From Amycolatopsis sulphurea (lineage in GTDB: Bacteria > Actinomycetota > Actinomycetes > Mycobacteriales > Pseudonocardiaceae), in assembly GCF_002564045.1 (NCBI RefSeq), contig NZ_PDJK01000002.1, forward strand, positions 3,906,001-3,970,000: DNA of 64,000 nt, in the 5' to 3' direction. How positions within the stretch are numbered: position 1 is the first letter of the stretch; each line of letters opens with the position of its first letter. This document shows positions 52,233-60,477 of the stretch, piece after piece. The notes below the pieces were generated by a model, which saw nothing but the letters and a program-made list of their open reading frames with translations, was not told the origin of the DNA and did no database searches. The translations under genes were made by a program, and so were the position numbers.

Positions 52233-52532
52233 GTGCCCCGACGCAACCGCCCCGGCCGGGCCCGCCCCGGACCGGCCGAACGACCGGACCCCGGCGCGGC
52301 CAGCGGCTGGGCAAGCACCGAATCGGCGCCGGACGGGGATTGGCTGGTGCGCACCGTCCCCGGCGCGCAGGCGGGCAAGACCTACCGCTGCCCCGGCTGC
52401 GATCACGAGATCCGCCCCGGCACTCCGCACCTGGTGACCTGGCCCGCCGACGACACCGGCGGCGTCGCCGACCGCAGGCACTGGCACCGCCCGTGCTGGG
52501 CCGCCCGCGCCCGCCGCCGCCCCGGCCGGTGA
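52233..52532 (+). CDS. Small zinc-finger-like protein of unknown function
   Basis: 99 residues. A basic N-terminus is followed by DWLVRTVPGAQAGKTYRCPG and CDHEIRPGTPHLVTWP, then DRRHWHRPCW: a CxxC plus HxxC arrangement that should bind zinc. Similar actinobacterial proteins carry the label ATP/GTP-binding protein without evidence. GTG at 52233 is preferred; a GTG at 52152 overlapping the previous stop would add 27 poorly conserved residues. Confidence 0.65.
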   Translation: MPRRNRPGRARPGPAERPDPGAASGWASTESAPDGDWLVRTVPGAQAGKTYRCPGCDHEIRPGTPHLVTWPADDTGGVADRRHWHRPCWAARARRRPGR

Positions 52533-52720
52533 CCTCCTCGTCCGGGAATCCCCACGGCGCCGACACTTCCGGCAGCACACGCCGCTCGTCCGGCGAGCCA
52601 CGGCCAACGTCCACAATGGACTCAGCTCCGGAGGATGCCTGAGCCGCGGCCGCTCAGCTTACCGCCGGGTGCCCTGCCGGCGCCGCTCACGGCCGCAAAC
52701 ACGGCTCACCGCCGCGCGTC

Positions 52721-53160
52721 CTGACTGGCGCCGCACGCCGGGCACCCGCGTTCATGCCACACGTTCGGCTGGCTGCCCCTCATCCGGCTCGCGCTGGACA
52801 CTGGCGCTCCCGGCTCACGCTGGACACTGCCGCTCCCGGCTTACGTCGGACACTGCCGCTCATCCGGCTTACGCCGGACGCTGGCGCTCATCCGGCTCGC
52901 GTTGGACATTTGCGTTCATGCCGGATACCCGCCTCACGCCGCTGCCCCGGCCCACGGCCGCACGCCGCCCATTGCCGCGCGCCCTGGCTGGCGCCGCGCG
53001 CCGGGCACCCGCGTTCATGCCGTACGTTCGGCTGGCTGCCGCTCATCCGGCTCACGCCGGACACCGCCGCTACCCGCCTCACTGCCGTTCACCCGGCTCA
53101 CACTGGACACTTTCGCTTACGCCGGATACCCGGCTCACGCTGCTCACCGCGGGTCACGCG
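52721..53160 (+). repeat. Degenerate 26-28-bp tandem repeat array with a higher-order duplication
   Basis: Five tandem units of 28, 26, 26, 28 and 28 bp run from 52779 to 52914; the units vary around CTCATCCGGCTCACGC plus YGGACACTGCCG. More decayed units follow at 53042-53160. A block of about 79 bp at 52721-52799 recurs at 52984-53062, offset by 263 bp. The array fills most of the 749-base gap between the zinc-finger gene and the hydrolase; no gene is seen there. Unit sequence variability and the lack of spacers rule out a CRISPR. Confidence 0.75.
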
Positions 53161-53281
53161 GCTGCCCAGCTCACCGCCGCACGCCGCCCACGGCTGCTCG
53201 CCGCCGCACCCGAGGCTGACACCAGGCCCATCCCGTTCCACACCCCTCGAAGGTAACTCCCAGGTACGACAGAATTCCGCC

Positions 53282-54025
53282 ATGACCGAACTGCCCCTCC
53301 TGCTGCTGCACGCCTTCCCGCTCGACGCCCGGATGTGGGACCAGGTGCGCGCACCACTGGCCGAACGGCTCCGCGTGATCACGCCCGACCAGCGCGGTTT
53401 CGGCCGCAGCCCGTTGCCGGAGACCGAACGCGAGCCGGAACTCGGCGACGCCGCCCGCGATGTGCTCGCGTTGCTCGACAAGCTCGGTCTCGACCGGGTG
53501 GTGCTCGGCGGCTGCTCGATGGGCAGCTACCTGACGATGGCCCTCCTCCGCCTCGCGCCGGAACGCGTCGGCGGGCTGGTCCTGATCGACACCAAGGCGA
53601 CCGCCGACACCCCGGAAGCCGCGCAGCACCGGCTCGACCTGGCGACTCGCGCCGAGGCCGAAGGTGTCACCGGCTGGCTGGCCGAGCAGAACCTGCCCGC
53701 CCTGCTTGCGGACACCGCAGCACCTGAGGTCGTCGAGCGGGTGCGCGGGCTGATCGACGGCCAGCCGCCGTCCGGCGTCGCCTGGGCCGCCCGCGCGATG
53801 CGGAACCGGCCGGACGCCACGGACGTGTTGCGGCAGGCCGAAGTCCCGGCGTTGGTGATCGTCGGCGAGCGGGACGCGCTCACCCCGCTCGACGCCGCGA
53901 ACACGATGGTCGGGGCGTTGCCGGACCCGACCCTCGCCGTCATCCCGGACGCCGGGCACCTCACCCCGCTCGAAGCCCCTGCGAGCGTCACCGAGGCAAT
54001 CCTCGGCTGGTACCCGGTCAGCTGA
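53282..54025 (+). CDS. Alpha/beta hydrolase
   Basis: 247 residues. The nucleophile Ser lies in VLGGCSMGSYLTM (GxSxG), the acid in VIVGERDALTPLD and the His in IPDAGHLTPLEAP. HAFPLDARMWDQV is the oxyanion segment. The family includes lactonases and esterases, so the substrate is unknown. ATG at 53282, with TACGAC upstream and no ribosome site, may be leaderless. Confidence 0.88.
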   Translation: MTELPLLLLHAFPLDARMWDQVRAPLAERLRVITPDQRGFGRSPLPETEREPELGDAARDVLALLDKLGLDRVVLGGCSMGSYLTMALLRLAPERVGGLVLIDTKATADTPEAAQHRLDLATRAEAEGVTGWLAEQNLPALLADTAAPEVVERVRGLIDGQPPSGVAWAARAMRNRPDATDVLRQAEVPALVIVGERDALTPLDAANTMVGALPDPTLAVIPDAGHLTPLEAPASVTEAILGWYPVS

Positions 54026-54849
54026 AGTAGGTGCGCAAGGCAGTCTCAGCTTCCGCAGCACGGTGTGGGAAGCGCTCTGCGATGAAGGAACCGCCAAGCG
54101 ACGGCGAACAGCTCCCGAAGCTGCGTACACGTGGCAAGAACTGCTTCGTCTGCTTCGCCGGGGTACGCGGCCAGCACCTCCGGGCTGCCTTGCTTGGCGA
54201 GAATCGCCAGATCCCACTCAAGCGGTCCGCGCCAGGTGTCCTCGAAGTCGAGCCAGCACGGTCCGTCCGCGGTCGCCAGGAGGTTGCCCGGGTGCGCGTC
54301 GCCGTGCAGCGGGCGGCCCGGTCCTGACGGGAGATTCTCGGCCAGCCGCAGGGTTTCCGTCCGTATCCGGTCGCTCGCGCCGGGTGGCAGCGTCGCGGTC
54401 CGGTCGGCCGTACGCAGCAGCTCGTCCACCGGGCCGCGTGGAGGTAATTCGCCCGGATAGTCACGCAGAGCGTCGTGCACCTGCGCCAGAGATCTTACGG
54501 TCTCCCTCACCCCGTGCCGATGGTCCGGATCGTGGCGGGTCCAGTGTCAGAGCGTGACCGGCAGTCCGGCCGCGATATGCGGTCCGGCCGGGGGATCCGT
54601 GGTCGGTGAGACGACGCGCACACCACGTTCGGTGAGGTACGTCGACACCGCCACGTCACGCGCGAGCCACGGGGTCGGGTCCGGCCGCAGCAGACGCGTG
54701 GTGCCGGGTACCCGTGCCACCACCGGACCCATTCTCACCAGCACGTTCGAGCGTTCGTGGAGGACTGCGGCGCGGTCGGTGGGAAGCCCGAAGCGGCGCC
54801 CGGTGGCGACTGCCACGGCGACCGCCGCGGCGGTGTGGGAGCCGGTCAT
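54018..54849 (-). pseudogene. Aminoglycoside phosphotransferase-family kinase, inactivated
   Basis: ATG at 54849 begins MTGSHTAAAVAVAVATGRRF. An in-frame TGA at 54546-54548 stands where a Trp is expected (GLPVTL, stop, HWTRHDPD), after which the same frame continues through the catalytic loop LHGDAHPGNLLATADG and WLDFEDTWRGPLEWDL. A frameshift near 54090 moves the end (RFPHRAAEAETALRTYFS) to another frame, stopping at 54018. Two separate lesions indicate a dead gene. It overlaps the hydrolase end by 8 bases. Confidence 0.8.
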
Positions 54850-54986
54850 CCGGCGATCCAAGCAGCCGGTGCGAGCGACTGTCGGTGACGAGGGCTACGA
54901 TCCTCCCCAGCCGCTCGGATCAGGCCAGTCCTGAGCCGGACGACCCGGACGATGACCACCACAAGGCTGCAGTGTTGGAGGCAGGA

Positions 54987-56759
54987 GTGACGGCCGTAGC
55001 CCCGAAGCCGATCGCAACGCGCCCGTATCCCGCGCGCGAGTCGGTAAAGGGTTCGTACCTGCTGCGGTTGTTCCGCACGACGGACCACAAACAGATCGGG
55101 ATCATGTACCTGGTCACGTCGTTCGCCTTCTTCATGGCGGGCGGCGCGATGGCCATGCTGATCCGCACGGAACTGGCCCGGCCAGGGCAGCAGTTCCTCT
55201 CCCAAGAGCAGTACAACCAGCTGTTCACCATGCACGGCACGGTGATGCTGCTGCTCTACGCCACCCCGATCCTGTTCGGGTTCGCGAACTTCATCCTGCC
55301 GCTGCAGATCGGCTCGCCGGACGTCGCGTTCCCGCGGCTGAACGCGTTCTCCTACTGGCTGTACCTGTTCGGCGGCTTGATCGTGCTGTCCGGCTTCCTC
55401 ACCCCGGGCGGCGCGGCCGACTTCGGCTGGTTCGCCTACACGCCGCTCTCGGACGCGATCCACTCGCCCGGCGTCGGCGCCGACCTGTGGATCGCCGGTC
55501 TGGCGGTGTCCGGTCTGGGCACCATCCTGGGTGCGGTCAACATGATCACCACCGTGGTCTGCCTGCGCGCGCCCGGCATGACCATGTACCGGATGCCGAT
55601 CTTCACCTGGAACATCCTGATCACCAGCATCCTGATCCTGCTCGCCTTCCCGATCCTGACCGCGGCCCTGTTCGGGCTGCTGGCGGATCGACATCTGGGC
55701 GCGCACGTGTTCGACCCGGCCAATGGCGGGGTGATCCTCTGGCAACACCTGTTCTGGTTCTTCGGCCATCCAGAGGTCTATATCGTCGCGCTACCGTTCT
55801 TCGGGATCGTGTCGGAGATCTTCCCGGTTTTCAGCCGCAAACCGGTGTTCGGCTACAAGGGCTTGGTCTTCGCGACGCTGGCGATCGCCGCGCTGTCCGT
55901 TGCGGTGTGGGCGCACCACATGTATGCCACCGGCGCCGTGCTGCTGCCCTTCTTCTCCTTCATGACGTTCCTCATCGCGGTGCCGACCGGCGTGAAGTTC
56001 TTCAACTGGATCGGCACGATGTGGAAGGGCCAGCTGTCCTTCGAGACGCCGATGATCTTCTCGATGGGCTTCATCGTCACGTTCCTCTTCGGCGGCCTGA
56101 CCGGCATCCTGCTGGCCGCGCCGGCGATCGACTTCCACGTGTCGGACAGCTACTTCGTGGTGGCGCACTTCCACTACGTGCTCTACGGCACGATCGTGTT
56201 CGCGACCTTCGCCGGGATCTACTTCTGGTTCCCGAAGATCACCGGCCGGATGATGGACGAGAAGCTCGGGAAGTGGCACTTCTGGACCACGTTCATCGGC
56301 TTCCACGCCACGTTCCTGGTGCAGCACTGGCTCGGTGCCGAGGGCATGCCCCGCCGCTACGCGGACTATCTGGCCAGCGACGGGTTCACCACGCTGAACA
56401 CGATCTCCACGATCGGCGCGTACATCCTCGGTGCGTCCACGCTGCCGTTCATCTGGAACGTGTTCAAGAGCTACCGCTACGGCGAGATCGTGACCGTCGA
56501 CGACCCGTGGGGCTACGGCAACTCCCTGGAGTGGGCCACGTCCTGCCCGCCGCCGCGGCACAACTTCACCGAGTTGCCCCGGATCCGCTCCGAGCGTCCG
56601 GCGTTCGAGCTGCACTATCCGCACATGGTGGAGCGACTGCACACCGAAGGCGAGATCGGGTTCTTCGGCAAGCCACGCCATGTGGCCGCGCCTTCGCAGA
56701 AGCTGGTCGAGGCCACCATGCCCGGTGACCACGACAAGGACAACGCGAGCGAGCGGTAG
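54987..56759 (+). CDS. ctaD: Cytochrome c oxidase subunit I (aa3 type)
   Basis: 590 residues, twelve membrane helices. It reduces oxygen to water and pumps protons. Heme a is held by the His in FTMHGTVMLLL and by HFHYVL; CuB by the His of FGHPEVYIVALP (with the cross-linked Tyr) and WAHHMYATG; heme a3 by the first His of HFHYVL. The K-channel and D-channel regions are normal. GTG at 54987 follows GGAGGCAGGA. A clear terminator follows. It stands alone, away from ctaC/ctaE, as usual in actinobacteria. Confidence 0.97.
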   Translation: MTAVAPKPIATRPYPARESVKGSYLLRLFRTTDHKQIGIMYLVTSFAFFMAGGAMAMLIRTELARPGQQFLSQEQYNQLFTMHGTVMLLLYATPILFGFANFILPLQIGSPDVAFPRLNAFSYWLYLFGGLIVLSGFLTPGGAADFGWFAYTPLSDAIHSPGVGADLWIAGLAVSGLGTILGAVNMITTVVCLRAPGMTMYRMPIFTWNILITSILILLAFPILTAALFGLLADRHLGAHVFDPANGGVILWQHLFWFFGHPEVYIVALPFFGIVSEIFPVFSRKPVFGYKGLVFATLAIAALSVAVWAHHMYATGAVLLPFFSFMTFLIAVPTGVKFFNWIGTMWKGQLSFETPMIFSMGFIVTFLFGGLTGILLAAPAIDFHVSDSYFVVAHFHYVLYGTIVFATFAGIYFWFPKITGRMMDEKLGKWHFWTTFIGFHATFLVQHWLGAEGMPRRYADYLASDGFTTLNTISTIGAYILGASTLPFIWNVFKSYRYGEIVTVDDPWGYGNSLEWATSCPPPRHNFTELPRIRSERPAFELHYPHMVERLHTEGEIGFFGKPRHVAAPSQKLVEATMPGDHDKDNASER

Positions 56760-56780
56760 CCTCGCGGCAGACCTCGAACG

Positions 56781-56818
56781 AGGCGGGCGTCCCCGCACCC
56801 AGGGCCGCCCGCCTTTTT
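56781..56818 (+). terminator. Rho-independent terminator of ctaD
   Basis: AGGCGGGCG (56781-56789) pairs with CGCCCGCCT (56806-56814), followed by TTTTT. It lies 21 bases after the ctaD stop. Confidence 0.85.
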
Positions 56819-56833
56819 CGTGCCCGGAAAGCT

Positions 56834-57181
56834 GTGAAGGGTCCCTTCACAGCCGCAGAGTCCAGAGGCCCGGCAAAGTTGGTCGAGGACTCGTGATCGG
56901 CAGAGAGAGTCGTGGCTGCCGCGTCATCATCGACGACGCCTGCCCTCTCGATCGATTGCGCCCGGCAACGCACGATGCGGCGGTGTTCGAGACGCGCGAC
57001 CACCTCGCGCTGTGCGCCAGACCTGTCCCGGGTCTGTGAAGGGGCCCTTCACGGACTCAGAGTCTGTGAAGGGTCCCTTCACGGACCTTCACGGACCTTC
57101 ACGGACCTCCGCAGTCTGCGCAGGGCCCCACACCGACTTTGCCGACACCTTGGCCGCAGAGTCCGTGAAGGGGCCCTTCAC
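56834..57181 (+). mobile_element. MITE-like element, long type, nested in a 47-bp unit
   Basis: The element is 56862-57153 (292 bp): left end CCAGAGGCCCGGCAAAGTT, right end reading CCAAGGTGTCGGCAAAGT on the other strand, with a 47-bp unit at 57036-57082 and a short GGACCTTCAC triplication after it. It is flanked by identical 9-mers CCGCAGAGT (56853-56861 and 57154-57162). Removing the element and one 9-mer rebuilds a 47-bp unit from the outer palindromes (56834-56850 and 57165-57181). It fills most of the 586-base gap between ctaD and serB. Confidence 0.88.
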
Positions 57182-57345
57182 GGACCTTCACCGACCTCCG
57201 CGGTCTGCGACGGCGTCTCGGAACCGCCCACAATCGCCCGTTCGTGGAGTGCGGGTGTGAAGCCGGGCACGCGGGCATGCTGCATTCCGGCCGGGAGGGC
57301 CAGACTGGTCGGGTCTCGCATCCGCCTTACGAGGGAGAGCTCCCA

Positions 57346-58575
57346 GTGACCCAGACTCCCGTGCTCATCACCACCACCGGGCCGGACAAGCCGGGTGTTT
57401 CGTCCGTGCTGTTCGCCGTGCTGACCCGGCACGACGTGGACGTGCTCGACGTCGAACAGGTGGTGATCCGGGGGCAGCTGGTGCTGGGTGTGCTGGCCGG
57501 CGTCTACCGCGATCCGGAGGGGCTGCAGGAGTCCGTGGAACAGGCTATGGCGACCGTCGGGATGGAGGTCGAGGTCCGCATCGGCGACGCGATCGGTGCC
57601 GATCCGTTCGCGCTCGGGCGGCGCGATTCCTCGCACGTGCTGGTGGTGCTCGGGCGCCCGGTGACCGCGCGCGCGTTCTCCGAGGTGGCTCGCCGGCTGG
57701 CCTCGGTCGGCGCGAACATCGACTCGATCCGCAGCGTCGCCGACTACCCGGTGACCGGCCTGGAGCTGTACGTCTCGGTGCGGGAGGACAGCGAGATCGC
57801 CGACGCCGAGCTGCGTTCCGAACTGGCCGACGCGGCCTCCACGGCCGGGATCGACGTTGCGGTGGAGCGGGCGGGCATCACGCGCCGGGCGAAGCGGCTC
57901 GTCGTCTTCGACGTGGACTCCACGTTGGTGCAGGGCGAAGTGATCGAGATGCTGGGCGCGCACGCCGGTGTCGAGGAGCAGGTCCGCGAGATCACCGAGG
58001 CCGCCATGCGCGGCGAGCTGAACTTCACCGAATCGCTCGAACGCCGGGTGGCGCTGCTGGCCGGGCTGCCGGCCTCGGTGATGGACGAGGTCGCCGCCCA
58101 GCTCGAACTCACGCCCGGCGCCCGGACCACGGTGCGCACGCTCAAGCGGATGGGCTTCCGCTGCGGTGTGGTGTCCGGCGGGTTCTCACAGATCATCGAG
58201 CACCTGGTGGCGGATCTCGGGCTGGACTTCGCGGCCGCGAACGAACTTGAGGTGGCAGACGGCAAGCTCACCGGCCGGGTGACCGGCGAGGTCGTCGACC
58301 GCGCGGGCAAGGCGACCGCGTTGCGCCGGTTCGCCGGGGAGTACGGGGTTCCGCTCGGCGCCTGCGTCGCGGTCGGCGACGGGGCCAACGACATCGACAT
58401 GCTCGCCGCCGCCGGGATGGGCGTGGCATTCAACGCGAAGCCCGCGCTCAAGGAGGTCGCGGACACCGCGATCTCCCACCCGTATCTGGACGCGGTGCTG
58501 TTCGTCCTCGGCGTGACCCGGGCCGAGGTGGAGGCGGCGGACGCGGCGGACGGGCTCGATCTGGTGCGCCAGTGA
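57346..58575 (+). CDS. serB: Phosphoserine phosphatase with ACT domains
   Basis: 409 residues. It removes phosphate from phosphoserine, the last step of serine synthesis. Two ACT-like segments (residues 5-80 and 90-165) precede a HAD phosphatase: nucleophile Asp in LVVFDVDSTLVQGE, the second motif VVSGGFSQI, and VAVGDGANDIDMLAAAG. The ACT domains suggest serine feedback. GTG at 57346 follows GAGGGAGAGC. The stop overlaps the next start (GTGA). Confidence 0.95.
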   Translation: MTQTPVLITTTGPDKPGVSSVLFAVLTRHDVDVLDVEQVVIRGQLVLGVLAGVYRDPEGLQESVEQAMATVGMEVEVRIGDAIGADPFALGRRDSSHVLVVLGRPVTARAFSEVARRLASVGANIDSIRSVADYPVTGLELYVSVREDSEIADAELRSELADAASTAGIDVAVERAGITRRAKRLVVFDVDSTLVQGEVIEMLGAHAGVEEQVREITEAAMRGELNFTESLERRVALLAGLPASVMDEVAAQLELTPGARTTVRTLKRMGFRCGVVSGGFSQIIEHLVADLGLDFAAANELEVADGKLTGRVTGEVVDRAGKATALRRFAGEYGVPLGACVAVGDGANDIDMLAAAGMGVAFNAKPALKEVADTAISHPYLDAVLFVLGVTRAEVEAADAADGLDLVRQ

Positions 58576-59351
58576 GCCAGATTCTCGAACCACTGCGCAG
58601 CCGTTACGCGTACTGGCTGGGCATGCCCGCGGAGGCGACGTCCGACACTTCCGACGAAGATCCGGACCAGGTGCGCGCGATGCCGATCATCCTGCGCATC
58701 GAACGTGCCGAGCCGCCCGGCCGGACCGCGTTGCTGGAGGCGGCTGCCGCGGCTGCGGTCGCGGTCTGCCTGGACGAGCGTTCCGAGGCCGGCGGGGAAT
58801 GGGCCGAACCCGTCCATTTGTGGCTGGACAATCGGATCCGGAAGGTTTCCCGACGGGCTCGTGGGGCGCATTGGCGAGCGGTGCTCGACTTGCCCGGAGT
58901 CACCGTGGAAGTCGGCGGAGCGGAGGTCCGGGCACTGGTGCCGGGGCTGGTTTCCGAAGCGCCGAAAGAGGTTTCCCGGTTGCAGATCTCCGGGAGCGAG
59001 CTGCCGATGGATACCCCCGGAGCGGCTCCGGGCAATGTGCCGGTGCTGCTGCTCAATCCCGACGTGGCGATGACTGTCGGGAAGGCCGCCGCTCAGGTCG
59101 GGCACGCCACGATGATTCTCGCGTCGCTCCTGCCGGACGAGGCGCTGGGTGCGTGGGCGGCGCGGGGGTATCGGGTGGCGGTGCGGACGCCTTCTTTGGC
59201 GCGGTGGAAGGAATTGTGCCCGATCGAGGATCCGGAAGGGGGCTGGCGGAACGATCGGGTGGTGGCGGTGCGCGACGCCGGGTTCACCGAGGTGGAGCCG
59301 GGGACCATCACTGTGCTCGCGCAGTATCCGGAGGGCGGGATTTCGGGATGA
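58572..59351 (+). CDS. Peptidyl-tRNA hydrolase-like protein (Pth2 family)
   Basis: 259 residues. The C-terminal 120 residues resemble archaeal-type Pth2: PDVAMTVGKAAAQVGHATMI with the conserved Lys and His, then NDRVVAVRDAGFTEVEPGTI. The N-terminal half (residues 1-135) is a poorly characterised actinobacterial extension. Pth2 frees tRNA from dropped-off peptides. Coupled to serB by overlap and to the OsmC-like gene by ATGA, so all three are one operon. Confidence 0.8.
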   Translation: MSQILEPLRSRYAYWLGMPAEATSDTSDEDPDQVRAMPIILRIERAEPPGRTALLEAAAAAAVAVCLDERSEAGGEWAEPVHLWLDNRIRKVSRRARGAHWRAVLDLPGVTVEVGGAEVRALVPGLVSEAPKEVSRLQISGSELPMDTPGAAPGNVPVLLLNPDVAMTVGKAAAQVGHATMILASLLPDEALGAWAARGYRVAVRTPSLARWKELCPIEDPEGGWRNDRVVAVRDAGFTEVEPGTITVLAQYPEGGISG

Positions 59352-59758
59352 CGCTTGAAGTACGGCGTGCGGGCGAGCACCGGTTCGTCGGGCGCAATGA
59401 TCGTGGGGCGGAGGTCGTGCTGGGGAGGGCCGGGGCGGAGGGGGCGTTCTCCCCGGTGGAGTTGCTGCAGATCGCGGTGGCGGGGTGTTCTGCAGTGACG
59501 GCGGAGGAGCTGATCGTGCGGAGGGTGGGGGAGGACGCGGAGTTCCGGGTGGTGGTGAGTGCGGATCGGCGGGTGGGGGTGGCGGAGCTGGACGGGGTCC
59601 GGGTGGTGTTCGAGGTGGATCTGGCGGGAGTGGCGGGGGATGTTCGGGAGGGGATGGTCCGGGCGGTGGAACGTGCGGTGGAGCGGTTGTGCACGGTGCG
59701 GAGGACGTTGGTGAAGGGCGTGCCGGTGGTGGAGGAGTTCTCCGGCTCGGAGCGGTGA
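59348..59758 (+). CDS. OsmC-family protein
   Basis: 136 residues. The region FSPVELLQIAVAGCSAVTAE holds the Cys that in OsmC/Ohr peroxidases is peroxidatic, and CTVRRTLVKGVPV supplies a second Cys. The arrangement is that of OsmC-like hydroperoxide reductases of the YhfA/COG1765 type. The coding sequence is very GGG/GTG-rich. ATG at 59348 overlaps the previous stop. Confidence 0.85.
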   Translation: MTLEVRRAGEHRFVGRNDRGAEVVLGRAGAEGAFSPVELLQIAVAGCSAVTAEELIVRRVGEDAEFRVVVSADRRVGVAELDGVRVVFEVDLAGVAGDVREGMVRAVERAVERLCTVRRTLVKGVPVVEEFSGSER

Positions 59759-59781
59759 GCCGGCACCTCGGGACGTCGTAA

Positions 59782-60020
59782 GGCTGTGAAGGGTCCCTTC
59801 ACAGCCGCTGAATCCAGGGTGTCGGCAAAGTCGGTGTGGAGGTCTGTGAAGGGGTCCTTCACGGACTCTGAGTCTGTGAAGGGCCCCTTCACAGACCCGA
59901 AACCGGTCCGGTGCACGTCACGAGGTGGTCGCACACACCTCAGCATCGCCCGCTGCCGGGTCCCCGACCAACTTTGCCGGAACCCTGGCCGCTGAATCCG
60001 TGAAGGGACCCTTCACAGCC
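59782..60020 (+). mobile_element. MITE-like element, short type, nested in a 47-bp unit
   Basis: The element is 59814-59988 (175 bp): left end CCAGGGTGTCGGCAAAGT, right end reading CCAGGGTTCCGGCAAAGT on the other strand, with a 47-bp unit at 59846-59892. It is flanked by identical 9-mers CCGCTGAAT (59805-59813 and 59989-59997). Removing the element and one 9-mer rebuilds a 47-bp unit from the palindromes at 59786-59802 and 60000-60016. It occupies most of the 327-base gap before the convergent hypothetical gene. Confidence 0.9.
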
Positions 60021-60085
60021 GACGGCTCGACGGTGGCGCGGATGAGTGCGGGGGAGAGGGAAAGACCGGTGGGCCGCGAACCGCG

Positions 60086-60418
60086 TCAGCTTTGCCAGAC
60101 CACGTAGGCCTGGTCGGCGTCGGTGGTCATGGCTTCGATGAAACGGTCGTTGTCGAAGCCGGGGAGGGTTTGCAGGCGTTCGATCAGGGCGTCGGCCGCG
60201 GGGTCGCCACTGGGGATGGCGGTGCCTTTGCCATCGGAGCCGACGAGCATGAAGAAGACGTCCTCGTTCCAGGGGCCGTCGGGGATGACTCTGACCATCA
60301 CGGACTGCAGCTCCGACCACGTGACGGCCTCTTCGCTGCCATCGGCAAGCGTGCGCCGCACCCCGGTGTCGTCGACACTGACGGTCCGGGATCGTGCGCT
60401 GGACGGATCCTGGGTCAA
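60086..60418 (-). CDS. Hypothetical protein
   Basis: 110 residues from TTG at 60418, which has AGGGAGCACCGG upstream. No family is recognised. The sequence RTVSVDDTGVRRTLADGSEE and AVTWSELQSVMVRVIPDGPW looks like a compact soluble beta-rich domain, and it ends DADQAYVVWQS. An ATG at 60481 that overlaps the dinG stop (ATGA) is an alternative start adding 21 residues, and would couple the gene to dinG translation. Confidence 0.7.
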   Translation of the reverse strand: MTQDPSSARSRTVSVDDTGVRRTLADGSEEAVTWSELQSVMVRVIPDGPWNEDVFFMLVGSDGKGTAIPSGDPAADALIERLQTLPGFDNDRFIEAMTTDADQAYVVWQS

Positions 60419-60477
60419 CCGGTGCTCCCTGTCGTAAACGTTGCCGATTACCGTACCCGCCGGGTCCTCGCCCCGTC

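Noticed and set aside
52721..53160. CRISPR array
   Set aside because: Units are contiguous, variable and lack unique spacers, and no cas genes are present.
52754..53281. An N-terminal extension of the alpha/beta hydrolase through the repeat array
   Set aside because: The extension is translated repeat DNA; the hydrolase family begins at the ATG at 53282.
57244..57345. An earlier start for serB at 57244
   Set aside because: It lies just beyond the mobile repeat and adds poorly conserved residues; the GTG at 57346 has a strong ribosome site.
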